NCBI GenBank assembly: GCA_030762175.1
Contig: CM060831.1
Location: forward strand, 35,850,001 to 35,914,000
DNA: 64,000 bases
Reading direction: 5' to 3'
Source of the DNA: Metallyticus violacea
Taxonomy: Eukaryota > Arthropoda > Insecta > Mantodea > Metallyticidae
In this document: positions 44,831 to 56,640 of the stretch, in pieces
Numbering within the stretch: the stretch's first letter is position 1
How the letters are laid out: each line of letters begins with the position of its first letter
Translations under genes and position numbers: made by a program
The notes under the pieces: generated by a model
Database searches by the model: none
What the model was told of the DNA's origin: nothing
What the model saw: the letters and a program-made list of their open reading frames with translations, nothing else

Positions 44831-47061
44831 CAATGGAACTTCTATCCTCGTTCAATTTATATGAAGTGCATATTATGAAAAAGTGCGATTACAGATGTTG
44901 AAGATGTAAACACGAGATTCTTAATAATCTCTTGTATTCGGCGAATATTTTCTGCAGTAATCAAGAGCACTGCAAATCTATGGCCAATTTGTCTTTAAGG
45001 CTGAGATTTAGCAGTTTTATAAAGCGCCTCCTTTTACTCATACTTCTGCAACATTTCAAGCTTGAAGTGAGGGTTTTACTGAGGTGTGTCGACGATGTCG
45101 CCCCACGTTGGATGTGCCCGATTTGAAGCGGTTTTTATATGCTGGTGTTGACGTTATTGCTGAACCGAGGGCGCCACTTCATGTTCCGGGTTGTTCAGAG
45201 CCCGAAGTCGCATGTTTTAGTGATCACGGGAGAAGGGAGAAGGGAGATAGAGAAAGATGGTTTAAATCACACGACCTTGCTTTATTTAAACCATTGAAAT
45301 CATACTACACTAGTTATCGGTCAACTGGTTCGTTATTTCTATGACTTTGATGGCGGGTGCTACCTCTGCTGCATCTGTGTGCCTTTTGTCTACTGTCCCT
45401 GGTAAAGTGATGTTGATCATCACAGAACGAACGAATAACCTCTAATAACCTCTAGCTTTGCTGATATATAAATGTGATTCTAAAGTATTTAGTCCATGTA
45501 TAAACCAAAAATGTTATCCAGAGATACCTGCGCCATCCATCAGCCATCAGCGCCAAAAAGAACGAAAAACATAAGCAACAAAATAAGAGATAAAAGACAA
45601 GAGGTAACAATAAATAAGAGAAGGAGAGAAAATGGGAAAAAGATATTTAAAAAAGTGAACTCTTTTCAAAATCAGCGCGAGAAAAAGAGAGGGGAAGAAG
45701 GAAGGGGAAGATAAAGTAGAGAAAGGAAAATGGAAATGAAGTAGGAAGCGAGACGAATGTAAGACGCGTAGTGTGGGTCGAATTAATGCCAAATTTTCTG
45801 CGGATAGGGGCAAACGGTAGGAAAGTTAGCACAGCGAAATGCAATCCTAATACAACACATCACATAATGAATTTTCCCCGGAACTCCGCTTCGTGCATTA
45901 GAACGTGGCTACATTAAAAATACACAGACGGTACTTAGAGAACCGAATATCAATTTGATTTATATATCAGTCTTGGGAAGAGAGATCTGCAGCTGTTACT
46001 GTAGGGCTGAAGCAATGTCGCCCCAGCCGAACATAGCCTCCTTGTTCCGCAGAATGTCCGACTGACTGACAGTATGCAAATCGACCGCAACCTGCGCAAA
46101 CAAAAAGAGCAAATTTCTCTCTCACGGTATATACGAACTGCAGATGTGGATAGGATGAATCACATTTAAATAGAATTGCGTGATAGATTGAGTCCCTTAA
46201 GAATTTACTATAAAAATCTACTGAAGCATCCGCTATACAATTGTTACTGCCAGATATAGGATTATAAGTAAGGGTGGGTGTATTCGTAATAAAAACTACA
46301 ATTCGTATAAGAATATAACTCTTGTTAAATGTGTAATTTTGTAAATATAACTTCAAGAACATTTACTATTCTTGATATATTAGTCATTAATATCATTAGG
46401 ATATTTAGGTACGCGTTTTTATAGGAGGAATAGTGTGTGATTTGTTGCCTAAAGCTGATAATAGTAATAATTTTCCAGCACTTTTTTCTATTTTTGTGCG
46501 ATTTTTATGCTTTATTCGTTCAATTTTGCCTACATCTTTCTCATCTTTCACTGTTGCTGTTTAATATATTGCATATCTCATTTTATAATTTAATTTAATT
46601 TAATTTTGACTGTTATTGCATCGCAATTTATATTACCTATCATGGTTGAACACGGGAGTAAAGGAAAAGCCTACTTGAAACAACGGGAAATTTCAGTCAC
46701 TGATGGTTGTTAAAACTAATTGATTTTGATTTAATAGAACGATTTACAACGAATTTAATGGGAATATATATACATACACCTTCAGCAGCAACAAGTTCCG
46801 TTTTTACTTTTATTGCATGTTAATTTAATATAACATTTCTGCACATAATATTTCAGACATTGACCGAGCTATGCATTAAAACATTTTTGTATATAATCAC
46901 AGTTGAAATTTAAATTAACCTCACCCATGCCTCCTTCTTCACATAAGAGTTTATAAATTATTCACCTTTTTAAATTTAAATTTTGTGCCGAATTTGTTAG
47001 CATTGTTGTTTTTAAGAATGAATGCTGTTGGAGACAGGATTGTGATTTTGGTGAAGTATGA
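44831..47061. other. Gene-free stretch
   Basis: A purine-rich tract lies at about 45580-45770. A 131-codon minus-strand frame occupies 45967-46362 (one of the two longest in the window; contains IADASVDFYSKFLRDSIYHA and CAGCGRFAYCQ), but no domain or splice sites are recognised. Confidence 0.4.
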
Positions 47062-47070
47062 CCAAACTAG

Positions 47071-47289
47071 TTTTTTTTAATAGTGTTATTTACCACTGAG
47101 GCACCACAGGCGGTGGACACTTTTGATACATGAGATGAAATGATAAATTGATAAAGGATTTTTTTAAGGAAGGAAACGTTTCAGGCCTAAGTTTAAGGAA
47201 CCTCCCCGGCATTTGCCATTTGTGAAGACTGAGGAAAACCTGAAAAAAATCCTCAGTCAGGAAGGACGATCCTGGCGGGAATCGAAGCC
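47071..47289 (-). mobile_element. SINE-A, 5'-truncated at the tRNA head
   Basis: Well preserved body and tail on the minus strand: CGCCTGTGGTGCCTCAGTGG, AAATGCCGGGGAGGTTCC and TAGGCCTGAAACG. The 5' part starts at TTGGGGCTTCGATTCCCGCC, so box A is lost at almost the same point as in the copy at 29.5 kb. CCAAACTAG before the element and CCAAACATAG after it may be the target repeats. Confidence 0.87.
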
Positions 47290-47299
47290 CCAAACATAG

Positions 47300-48829
47300 A
47301 TAAAAGAATGGTGCGCTATAACAAGAAAATACATGAGTTTAATGAAAATCAATATATAAATAGCAAAAGTGCCTGAAAACAAAATTGAAATGTACATAAT
47401 TGAACTACAGTTGTCGTTTGCATCAAATTGTAAATTTATAGCTCAGTTTCTCAAAAGGATGTTTTTCAAAACTATTTATATCATAGTTTCTACAATTTTG
47501 AACTTAACTGCACGCTGCATAAAAATTCTTTTTATTCACATCAATACCTGAACCTCAGTTCTTATCATATATTGAACAGAAACATTTTGAAAAAAATGTT
47601 TGGCAAAAAAGTGTGGTGAATATTTAAAGTTCAGAAAAAGATATTTGCATTAAATACATTTTAACCAGCTTTGTGCTGTTTGTATATTAAAATTTTATAG
47701 TTAAAATAAGAAAGAAATATTCATAAACATTTGAAAATATGGTAATAATTTTGTAAATTGTTATTCAATAAAATTTGCCAGAGGGTAGTTTGCGAATTAA
47801 TAACTTAAATGTTTCATAACATGGAAGAATACCTTTTATATTATAATAAAAAGTAGGTTTTACATAATACGCATACACAATTTTATTTAAATATCTCTTA
47901 TAAAAAGGAAGAAATAAAATGGGGAAAATAAACTTTTCAAAATGAATGCACCCCATTACTCATTCTATTAATGTAATTATGGCCCTTGCATTCTCTGATG
48001 TACAAGATTTCGTCACGTCAAAAGTGCCCAAATTCGACTTTTTGCTATAGCTCAGAAATTCAAGCAAGATTTCATCGAAAATTATGGAACTGTTATATGA
48101 TGCATTTGTTGCCTTCGACTTAAGAATCGAGTTCGACAAAAAACACCAGCGAGGCTACATTCAACTACACCAATCCACCTGGAAGTATTAAAAGAACAAA
48201 ATTCTTCAAAAAGTAAATACCGACAAGCCCCTTAAACGACATATCTATAAGCAGTGTTAAAGGAACTCTATTATACATTCCGTTCTATAAGCTGGTCTTC
48301 AAAGGATATCTTCAAAAATATACAGATATTAGTGTCCAATAAGATTGCTTTATGAAAATCTATATCGAGTCCACTTATCAAAAATAATACAAAGAATATG
48401 TTTTGAACAAATGACGAAGTTAAAACCATGTTGTTGAACATGTATCAGCTGTAGCAAGATGACGCCAATTCACTCATTCATGAACGTTTGTCAAAGAAAA
48501 AAATTGTGGTGTCGTTGGACTCAGTTCGTAAAAGTTCTTCTAATGACTACGGACCACCGACTATATTTGCGTTCGGCACCTAATTAATTGAAGTCTTTGT
48601 TCCTTTAGTTAAAGCATGTAACTTGCTTGATCCATGTCATTCACAAAGTGACTCTATTAGGAATGAATACAACAGTTCATTTCTGCCCTGAAGAAACTTC
48701 TGCTGAAAGACTCGAGTTGTCTACAGAGAAACCACAAGCCTATTCCTTCCAAATTGCGTGGTCGTTAATCTTTGGAGCTGCACTATTTTCGTGTGTGGGA
48801 ATTTTGACAAAATGTTACCAAATTTAAAA
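47300..48829. other. AT-rich gene-free stretch
   Basis: Nothing firmly recognised. The part from 48.0 to 48.8 kb may contain more upstream LINE sequence, but I could not identify reverse transcriptase motifs. Confidence 0.4.
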
Positions 48830-49310
48830 ATGTGTAATGACTGTGATAATAATTTAGCAAGGAGAGTTTGTCAAAATCTTTATTTATTAAAGAGTACGAG
48901 ATATAACGGGAAGATGGCGATACTGGGCTCTGAAAGAAATTAGGTAACATTCTACTGAAAGTGAGACAACTGAAAAGGTTGACAACAGAGGAGAGGGGGG
49001 GTGAGAAAACAGTTTATTGAATCCAGCTCTATATATATATGTGTGTGTGTGTGTTATTCGTAACATGATTTCCTTCTAATTATTTTGTTAATGTATTTTT
49101 AACTTTTTAAAATTTTTTCTTCTTTTCTCTGTTATTAATTTTATCTTACTTTTATTTAATTGTTAAATATGTTTTTATAGTTGTGAAAGACCTAATGTAA
49201 TATATTTTATTATACCAGATACACCTGATGTATTACAAAAACGAGCACGGTCCGCTGGACATGTGTAATGGTTGAAATTCCGTTGTTCTTTGTTCCACTG
49301 AAAGTACTAC
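48830..49310 (+). pseudogene. LINE 3' end (ORF2 C-terminus and 3' UTR)
   Basis: Around 48925-49010 the plus strand, with one frameshift, encodes ALKEIRN and then KVRQLKRLTTEERGG. This is similar in order to the LINE C-terminus at 8.6 kb (EEEEVGKFLNKVRQFIS). About 230 bp of AT-rich 3' UTR follows with a TA/TG dinucleotide tract (49030-49053), ending in GAGCACGGTCCGCTGGACAT. A related block, CACGTATGGTC...ACGTGC, occurs in the 3' UTR at 8.93 kb. Confidence 0.55.
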
Positions 49311-51270
49311 TATTAAAAGTACATGTCTGAAAATTGATATTTCACGTTTAAAAATTAATATTGAAAGCATTAAAGAACAACATTAATTCCGCATATTACT
49401 CTAAAAGCACACATTTTCCGAGTGTATATGAATATAAAAATAGAAAATACTTTTAGAAATAAGAAAATATCAGTTTATTATTTTAAATATTTTTCTCTCT
49501 AATTTAGTTTATTCTTGTGTAGGTTCATAGGCAAAGCAAAGAGTTTTCTTTTTAGTTACGTATAGTTCAAACGCAATGCAAAGGTTGGTACCACCCTATG
49601 CTACTGAGCTTGTACGTTTGCACATTATTAAGTGCACAGAGAGCATACAATGCTTGTTGAATTTACTCAACACTATGAACAGTTCGAATGATGCATGGAG
49701 GTCGCAATGTAAGGTCAAACTGTTAATGGGGGTACTGTCATGTTTTCGCTTGTTTGTTGAGAAAATAAACCCCAGAAATCATTCATAACCCATAATGGCA
49801 ACTATATCATACGTTACAAGGGTTGAAGCACTCCCGAACCTTAGATAAAACCACTGAGCGATAATGCGACGATATGCTTGATTTTGTTTTAGTCAGATTG
49901 GCTACTTGTAGCAAAAATTTACGGCTAGACGTCAAAACTAACATTTTTTTTTTTTTTTACAGCAGTACCGAGCGTCGCAATTTGCTTAAAACCTTTTATA
50001 GCATTTCACATTATGGAATTGGCTAGGTAGGGGGTAATTAGTTTAAAAGCAGGGAGGAAACAGTGATGAACAGTTCTGACACCCCTCCTGTGGTTCAGGG
50101 TAGTTCCGCGGACTACAACATAGTCCTTGTAGCGTCATTGTACATTTAGAACAGGGTTCTGTCTTTTACTGTTCTCAAACTGTTTAAACTCCGCAATTCA
50201 GCTGTCTGAATGAGGCAGATATGTTACCATTGAAGAGCAGAAGATAAGCGAAGTTTTGAGCTAACTAGCTTTAATTTGGCATTACTAATTCACGAAGGTA
50301 AAGTTTAATGGTGTGCCTAACTGTAGAAAACTCCCCAAAAGTTGTATTCAAACTGTTTATTATTATATTTAATCTATTGATATGATTTAACATATTTATA
50401 AAAGTTCTTCTTATAAACACAAGTAAAATGTATACATTTTATTAAAACATTTTACATTTAATCTACAAAGAAAGTCTAAACAATGATGCTCTATTTATTT
50501 ATATTTTCTGTACTAATGCTTCGGAATATGGCGCCACCTACTGTGGAATATAAACATATCTTAATAAATATTATGTTTCCGAAATGATCACTCTTTCGAG
50601 AAAAACTACCAATTTGAGAAAACAAGGTGTCATTAATTAATCAATGTATTCTGAAATATGGTAGCAATATTCTCTGGCGTGAAGGAAGCATGTTTTACGT
50701 AAACATTTATTACGTTTATACACGAAAATTTGATGTAAGTTGCGCCATGAAGATGATATTAGTGTGTAAGATGAGCTTCGATCATTTTATAGAAAGCCTC
50801 TCATGTATTAATTTTTAGACACTTGTACATTCTGACTATTTATAATGATGTGACAAAAGTCAACACTCATGTACACTTGTAACTATTTTCATGCGGATCA
50901 GCTGTCTTAAATTTCGAAGCGAGATCACCGATGTGATCTAGTAGGGGTATTCTTGCTTTTTAGGCGGTGGGCTCGGTCGATCAATGATCTTCCCTGTTCT
51001 TATTTTCTGATTCTTCACCACATCGAATCTCTCAAAAGAGCCTTAAGTTTATTTCATTGCGCTACAGATTTTCAGAAGTCGGTATTATAGAAAATAGCTG
51101 ATTTTATTATTTGTTCGTTGAGCAAATACATAAAATGAATTTTCTGAGAGATTTAACCAACATAATAAATTATGCATTTTGTGAAAGAGACAGTAACGCT
51201 AAATCAGAGCATTAGATCAGAAAAAATCGGTCATAAAGGAACCATTTAGTTCCTGAGGGAAAAAAGTGAA
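49311..51270. other. Gene-free stretch
   Basis: Short T and A runs. No domain-bearing frame, RNA gene or recognised repeat. Confidence 0.5.
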
Positions 51271-51272
51271 GT

Positions 51273-51710
51273 ATGAACCATTGGTTTTTCATTCTAATGT
51301 TCCCCCCCCCCCCACCATTGCATATTAAGTTAGGCCTGTTGAAGCAATTTGTTACTGCTCTGATTAAGGACAGTAACTGTTTCAACTTTCTTGTTACAAA
51401 GTTCCCACAGAAAATTGAAGCTAAGATAGAAGCAGGTGTTTTTTATGGACCCCAGATCTGTGAGCTCATGCAGGATGAGATCTTCCATTAATTGATGACC
51501 GAGTTAGAGAAGTCGGCATGATTGACATACAAAAAAAGTTACAGAAAAATTTTTGACAACAAGAAATCTGAGACCTATAAAGAAATTGTGGAGGAAATGT
51601 TACAACATTTTAGAAATCTAGGGTGTAGAATGAGTGTTAAAGTGCAATTTTTCAACATCCATGTTAATGAATATATTGAAAAAATAGAACTGTGTGTCAA
51701 TAATTATGAA
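51273..51710 (+). pseudogene. Fragment of a widespread arthropod repeat-associated protein, 5' part
   Basis: The plus strand encodes PPPLHIKLGLLKQFVTALIK then KFPQKIEAKIEAGVFYGPQI and CELMQDEIF. After one frame change comes ETYKEIVEEMLQHFRNLGCR, MSVKVQFFNIHVNEYIE. I recognise this as a multi-copy protein common in arthropod genomes (typical order LHIKLGLMKxFVKAL...KFPxLSxAKxKEGxFxGPQIRxLxxD...YxxIVEEMLxxxxxLGCxMSxKxHFLxSHxDxFPENLG). It has no domain name I can give and is probably spread by a mobile element. The 3' part lies inverted next to it. Confidence 0.7.
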
Positions 51711-51764
51711 TTTGTAAGCTTTCTTCTCTCTTATATATCTCTGGTATATCTTTTCAAACGCCAG

Positions 51765-51885
51765 CAGTAATCAGCCATCATTGACACATCCCATTGGCCT
51801 TGCTAGCGGGTTTCCATTGTTTTAATGTCTTTATGAAACCACTCACCTTTTCTTCATTCATTGGACCAAGATTCGCAGGGAAGTT
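51765..51885 (-). pseudogene. Same arthropod protein, 3' part in inverted orientation
   Basis: The minus strand encodes FPANLGPMNEEKVSGFIKTL, KQWKPASKANGMCQ, then a stop and WLITAGV. This matches the next segment of the same protein, FPENLGxMSEEQGERFHQDI...MADYCW. It should follow the plus-strand fragment directly, but it lies on the opposite strand. It is therefore inverted at the junction. Confidence 0.65.
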
Positions 51886-51889
51886 ATTA

Positions 51890-54350
51890 ATATTTAAATT
51901 TAAATTAAACATAAAAAACAGTTTTGTCTTAGTATATGTCTTAAAACTCAATAATATTTCACAAAAAAATATAACAACATGACTACATTTGATGTGATTT
52001 TGTTTAAAAATCTAGCCCAATGGAATAAAACTGAAAGCATATTTCAATTCAGGACATTCATATTACATATATCCAGCTTGAAAAATAAAAAAGCCAGGGG
52101 AAAAAATTGTACACCAGTGTTACAGGGTCAATTTGCTGACAGCTTTTCTCAGAGGTTTTCTCTAAAGGCTTAGAGAAACATAGGACAGAAGTCTCCGGAG
52201 CTCATTCCACTTAATTATCATGTATCATCCCCAAGCCTGCTATCTTTAGGATATTATAGCCACGCCTTCCAGGCATCCCAACCTCAAAAGTCGATTACAT
52301 TTCAGCCATGCTGATGGAGTGTCATGCAAGTCCTAATGGACAGTGTGCATTGAAAAATTAGTTTTAAATGCTGTTTTTTACAGAAAAACGAATAACACAG
52401 TTGAATTCAGAGGAAAATAAATTATATATAACAGAAATTTGGTGCAATATTGTTTGTTAAAATCACAGGGGTTTCTTGTAAGCATAATGTTTCCAACCAA
52501 CATCTAATTTTGGGCGAGTGTTTTATGGTGGAATCGATACGTTTAATAGTAAGTATGTAATTGAAGATTTCATGTATTTCATGATACATGAATGAAATTC
52601 GCTCACTGATGAGACTGCAAAGATACAGCGAAAATTTAATGGTCCATTTTTTCAATTTGTATACAAAGGAAAGTGGGCTCACAAACGTCTTGGTTAGGAG
52701 CTCCAATTTTGTGGAGACAAAACTATGTGACATTGCAGTCAAGTTCACAAGCGCATTAGTGCTGGGAACCACAATGTTGCCGCTTAGGAAATTGCATCCT
52801 AACCAAAACGTTAATTGCATTCTCTATGTAGTACAACTTATAACCGCCGTAATAATCTTTTTCTGCGCTCAAATACAGAACTAAAGCTTTAAACTCTCAT
52901 GAAAATATGGGTTTCCATGGCGTAAGGGCTAGAGTTTAGAATTTTCATCGACTTTTCGTTTGCGCAATTAATCTTCATTTCCTGACGGTGTTCACCGCCT
53001 CGTATATCATTAGGTATGTGTATGTACATACTTCACCATGTTTGTGTATGTCCTTCTGCGTTCCTGACCATACCGCCTCCCCTCTTTAGGCACTCCATTA
53101 TGCAAATGTCGCGCAAGTTTCCAACAAACCCTTTCTTCACTCTGAAAGTTGTACTTCCACAGAGATTCTTCCAGGACGTAAATCCTTGACTGTCAGGGTA
53201 AGAAGGACTTGGGAACTGCTTAAAGTTAGATGCTTCGGTTCTTCATTGACTAGAGTGCCGGTTTTGCGGTCCTAAGTCACATTGCCCGTCGTGGCAGTTG
53301 TAACAGATTTGTTAGTGCCATTGCTGGTTAGGACTTGGTCAAGCGAATTGCTTGAGACATTCCCTAAGGAATTTTGTAGCACTTATCACAGAACTGAAAG
53401 TTCCACAGAAAATGCAGCAAACTGTGTGAATGCCATTAGGTAAAAAGTGAAAACGGGTATTACTAGCTAAAAATACCGAATGTTTAATTCAATCGCAATA
53501 TTTTAATTCACACGTACCATAACTTGTTTCCTTTTCTAAATTTAACTTTAAAAATGTTACAAAGAAGATGTTGTTTGAAAGTTTTGATTGCAGATCAGTA
53601 GAGGGATTCATTGTCTCTGCAAGACGTTGATTCCATTTCGAAAAGTTAAAACAGTTATGTATGATACAAATATTAAAAGTGTTATTTTATTTTTAACTTT
53701 TAATACAAGTATATGCATCATTTTACACATTCCTTAATATAAATATAAAATAAATTAGTAAATATAAATAAAATGTGTTCTAGTAATATCGAAACCTCCC
53801 TTTTTTCAAATAAATAATTTCAACCATTTCTCACTAGGAGCTTGGAAAAAGGTTACCTAGATTTCTCCTTGTTGTCAACATCGCAGTGGTTTTAAAATTA
53901 ATTTGGCGGGATAAAATTACAAATTAAAATTATGCTATTATTTTATTTTCTTTGTATATTTAAAATTTTTGTTTAAATTTTTTATTTTCTGCAACTGAAA
54001 TATATAGTGTGTTTTTGGGAAAGGGCAATAATGCGATACACTTTTATAGATATTTTCCTGATTGATGTGGTTCCTAGGATGCCAATATGCCTACTTGCAA
54101 AAAATCATACAAAGTATTTTAATATTTATGTAATATCACTAACTTCATTACATTCTGATTTTGAAATAATTATGAAAAATGCAAATTAAAAAATTTTAAA
54201 ACACTGGAGCGTTACACAAATATATAGCACTAGGTGTTTCAATAGAAATACTCATACTTCTAGTTTGAGTGCCCTGCCTTGTGTTAAACGAACTGATTTT
54301 GACATTAGCTATCTATAAGTCAATGTTGTCAAAAAACAAACAATTATTAA
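51890..54350. other. Gene-free stretch with a long unassigned frame
   Basis: At 52422-52820 the minus strand is open for 132 codons, and the plus strand for 98 codons at 52588-52884 (LMRLQRYSENLMVHFFNLYT, NFVETKLCDIAVKFTSALVL). Neither has a recognised domain. The plus-strand frame reads slightly more protein-like. Elsewhere the stretch is AT-rich and empty. Confidence 0.35.
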
Positions 54351-54356
54351 ATAAGG

Positions 54357-54813
54357 CCTCCTTCGGAAGTAGAAGTAAAGCCGTTGGTCCCGTGTCGTAT
54401 ATTTATGGCCCTTAAAAGAACCTCAAACTTGAAAGAAAAGGCCTCTGAGTAAAAATTTCACCGTTTCACTCCCTGCATTGAATGCGGAGTTATTATTTTT
54501 ATAAATAGTGTTTAACACCCGTTTTTACTACTGAGGCACCACAGGCGGTGGAAACTGATGATACATGAGATGAAATGATAAACTGATAAAGGATGATTTA
54601 AGGAAGGAAACGTTCCAGGCCTCAGTTTTAGGGTACCTCCCCGGTATTTGCTATTTTATGAGGACCTGGAAAGAAACGCCAGTCAGGAAAGATGGGCCTA
54701 GTGGGAATCGAACCCCAGACCTCGAGCTCACGAGTCCGCTCCTTAACGATTTCGGCCACCCGTGCCGGTAATGAGACGTTGACGATCAAAGACTTTAAAG
54801 AGCAGCGCCCTTA
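54357..54813 (+). mobile_element. SINE-B fragment interrupted by a SINE-A
   Basis: Body and tail of SINE-B without the tRNA head: CTCCTTCGGAAGTAGAAGTA, GGTCCCGTGTCGTATATTTA and AAAGAACCTCAAACTTG up to GAATGCGGAG at 54489. It resumes at 54779 with TTGACGATCAAAGACTTTAA, then AGAGCAGCGCCC, colinear with the family tail GACCTGAGATGTTAAAGAGCGTCC. The SINE-A sits exactly between. Confidence 0.82.
54490..54769 (-). mobile_element. SINE-A nested in SINE-B
   Basis: Complete minus-strand copy: head CCGGCACGGGTGGCCGAAAT, box B GGGGTTCGATTCCCAC, body AAATACCGGGGAGGTACCC and AGGCCTGGAACG, tail TGGTGCCTCAGTAGTAAAAA then GGGTGTTAAACACTATT. It is flanked by AATGCGGAG (54481-54489) and AATGAGACG (54770-54778). 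Both derive from the SINE-B word AATGGGACG, i.e. a 9-bp target duplication with later changes. Confidence 0.9.
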
Positions 54814-55138
54814 AACAACAGAAACAGTTCTTTACTTTCAACGGTACCTAAGGAGAACATGTTACTAAACCAGTACAATATTAATTCACTTATGACCGAT
54901 TTTATATTGTTCATAACTTAAGGTGTCATGTTTATAGGGACTTATTTTGATTTACAAAACGCGAATATATATATATATATATTTGAGTTTATATGAATCT
55001 GAAAAATGTATGAGACTTTATAAACAGTATTGCAGATCAAGCAACAATGAGTTGTAAGGTTACCGTTTGTCATCCATCATATTTGACAATTCTCTTGTTA
55101 AACTGTTACCGAAGGTTCCTATCCCACAAAAGTATAAT

Positions 55139-55466
55139 CTAATGCATTACAAGTGTGTTAGTGCAAGTGCTTGTAAAGTATGGTCTTGTAACTTTCTGTT
55201 CCACGAAATAAATGCTACACTGGTAAAGTATTAGTAAAAAGTTACAAGTGACATCATATAAGAGCAAGATGGAGGACTGCTGTTTGCCATACGTCGCCAT
55301 ACCTTCAATGAGGTTATGTTCTCTCCATACAGCTACATTTAGGAGTAGCAATTTCAGGCAGAAGAATCGAATTTCCCGATTGTTCTCGGTTATTTATTTT
55401 ATCAGCCCATTTGATCATTTATATTTATATATTTTTATATTGCTTGACAATCACGTTCTCATTACA

Positions 55467-55500
<34 letters not shown>

Positions 55501-55935
55501 AAGCAGGTCAAAGGAGGTTATTTTAAAAGAGAACCAAGAATGAAAGAAAATTATTTTCGTGACATGTAACAAGAAGCTTAAAATACATTAACAAAGATAC
55601 TGGTCTGAAATATGCATTTAAATACGCTTTCTTTATACATATTCCTACCCACCATTATCACTTTCGCTAAACTTAGCACATTTGGGTCAACTGATTCCCA
55701 AAATCATTAAAAAAGATAATAAATGTGGTGCTAGTATTTAAAGTTACCCAATGTTCCTGCACGTGTAGAGAAAGTTGTACAAATTACCAGTGTCTTATTA
55801 ATACTAATACTAATACTTCCGTGGAACAGAACAACGAAAATCACTTGTACATTTGTAAGTATGGAGTTGTAAAGTACAAGAGTAGCAGAAACCTTTGTGA
55901 AACAGAACTTTACTAATAACTACAAGTTACAAATT
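55139..55935. mobile_element. Candidate inverted-repeat (foldback) element
   Basis: The left arm contains TTCTGTTCCACGAAATAAAT then GCTACACTGGTAA (near 55192-55225). The right arm on the opposite strand contains TTCTGTTCCACGGAAGTATT and later GACACTGGTAATTTGTAC (near 55785-55830). The word ACTTGTAA/ACAAGTTAC and variants recur across both arms. A poly-A run (55470-55498) lies between. The ends are not sharp, so boundaries are approximate. Confidence 0.4.
55470..55498. repeat. Poly-A run
   Basis: Twenty-nine consecutive A, with no recognised retroelement immediately upstream. Confidence 0.95.
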
Positions 55936-56352
55936 CATACACTTTTAATGTATTGTACGATGCTTTTGTGCCACAAGGCCTGATCATATCGTACAGATCT
56001 ATAATTTAATCTTAGATGTATATTTTGTTATGGTTATTTGTCTTTTGGGTTGGTTTTATTAAGATTTTGTATTGTATTACCTTTTGAGGGTCTTTATATG
56101 TCATTGCATTGTATCTATGGTGCATAGATTTTATTCAAAGCTTTTGCTTTGTTCTTAATGCAGGCAGTTTTAGAAGTAGATGTTTAATGTCTGTAATATA
56201 ATGAATCAATCGTTCATTGTAATTAAATCTAAAAATGTAAATATACAATGTCCATTGGTATCAAATACAGTAAGATTGATTTCATTAATGTAGAGGACAA
56301 CAACATTTAAATAGCAGTAACAAAAAGTTACACACAGTCGAACTTTTTCATT

Positions 56353-56640
56353 TTAGAGAACGAACAAATGTTTCTGATATGATACAGAAATTTGTGACAG
56401 TTTTGAGCTGTAGGCATGCTCTTTGTCTTTGTTGAAAGCCTGATACAACTTCTGGTTTAGCACCGCCTCAGGGGTCACCATAAAGCTATGCTTAAAAATT
56501 TGTCCCTTTACCGAAACATCGCGGTGTAAATGTACGTCGTTTCCCGGAAACCCCACAAATGCTTCATGTTTGTACCTTTTGTTGTAAAGGGTAGCCACTT
56601 CTCTCTCGTCTACTTTGCCCTTTTGCTCCCGACTTTTCTA
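56353..56640 (-). CDS. Unassigned open stretch, about 95 codons, possible exon or retrocopy
   Basis: The minus strand is open from just after a TAG near 56640 to a stop at 56353. It encodes KGKVDEREVATLYNKRYKHE, AFVGFPGNDVHLHRDVSVKG, QIFKHSFMVTPEAVLNQKLY and on to a short C-terminus. There is no ATG near the start; the first possible start is GTG. Composition and codon choice look more protein-like than the surroundings. I do not recognise the family. It may be a terminal exon, a processed copy or a decayed mobile-element gene. Confidence 0.3.

Noticed and set aside
45967..46362. 131-codon minus-strand open frame
   Set aside because: No recognisable domain and low-complexity AT-rich start; plausible by chance in 64 kb of two-strand sequence.
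47999..48600. Possible reverse-transcriptase domain upstream of the 49-kb LINE end
   Set aside because: I looked for the YxDD and neighbouring RT motifs and could not find them; frames are too broken to assign.
52422..52884. 132-codon minus-strand frame and 98-codon plus-strand frame over the same interval
   Set aside because: Overlapping open frames on both strands with no domain, no splice sites and no neighbouring exons; not enough to call a gene.
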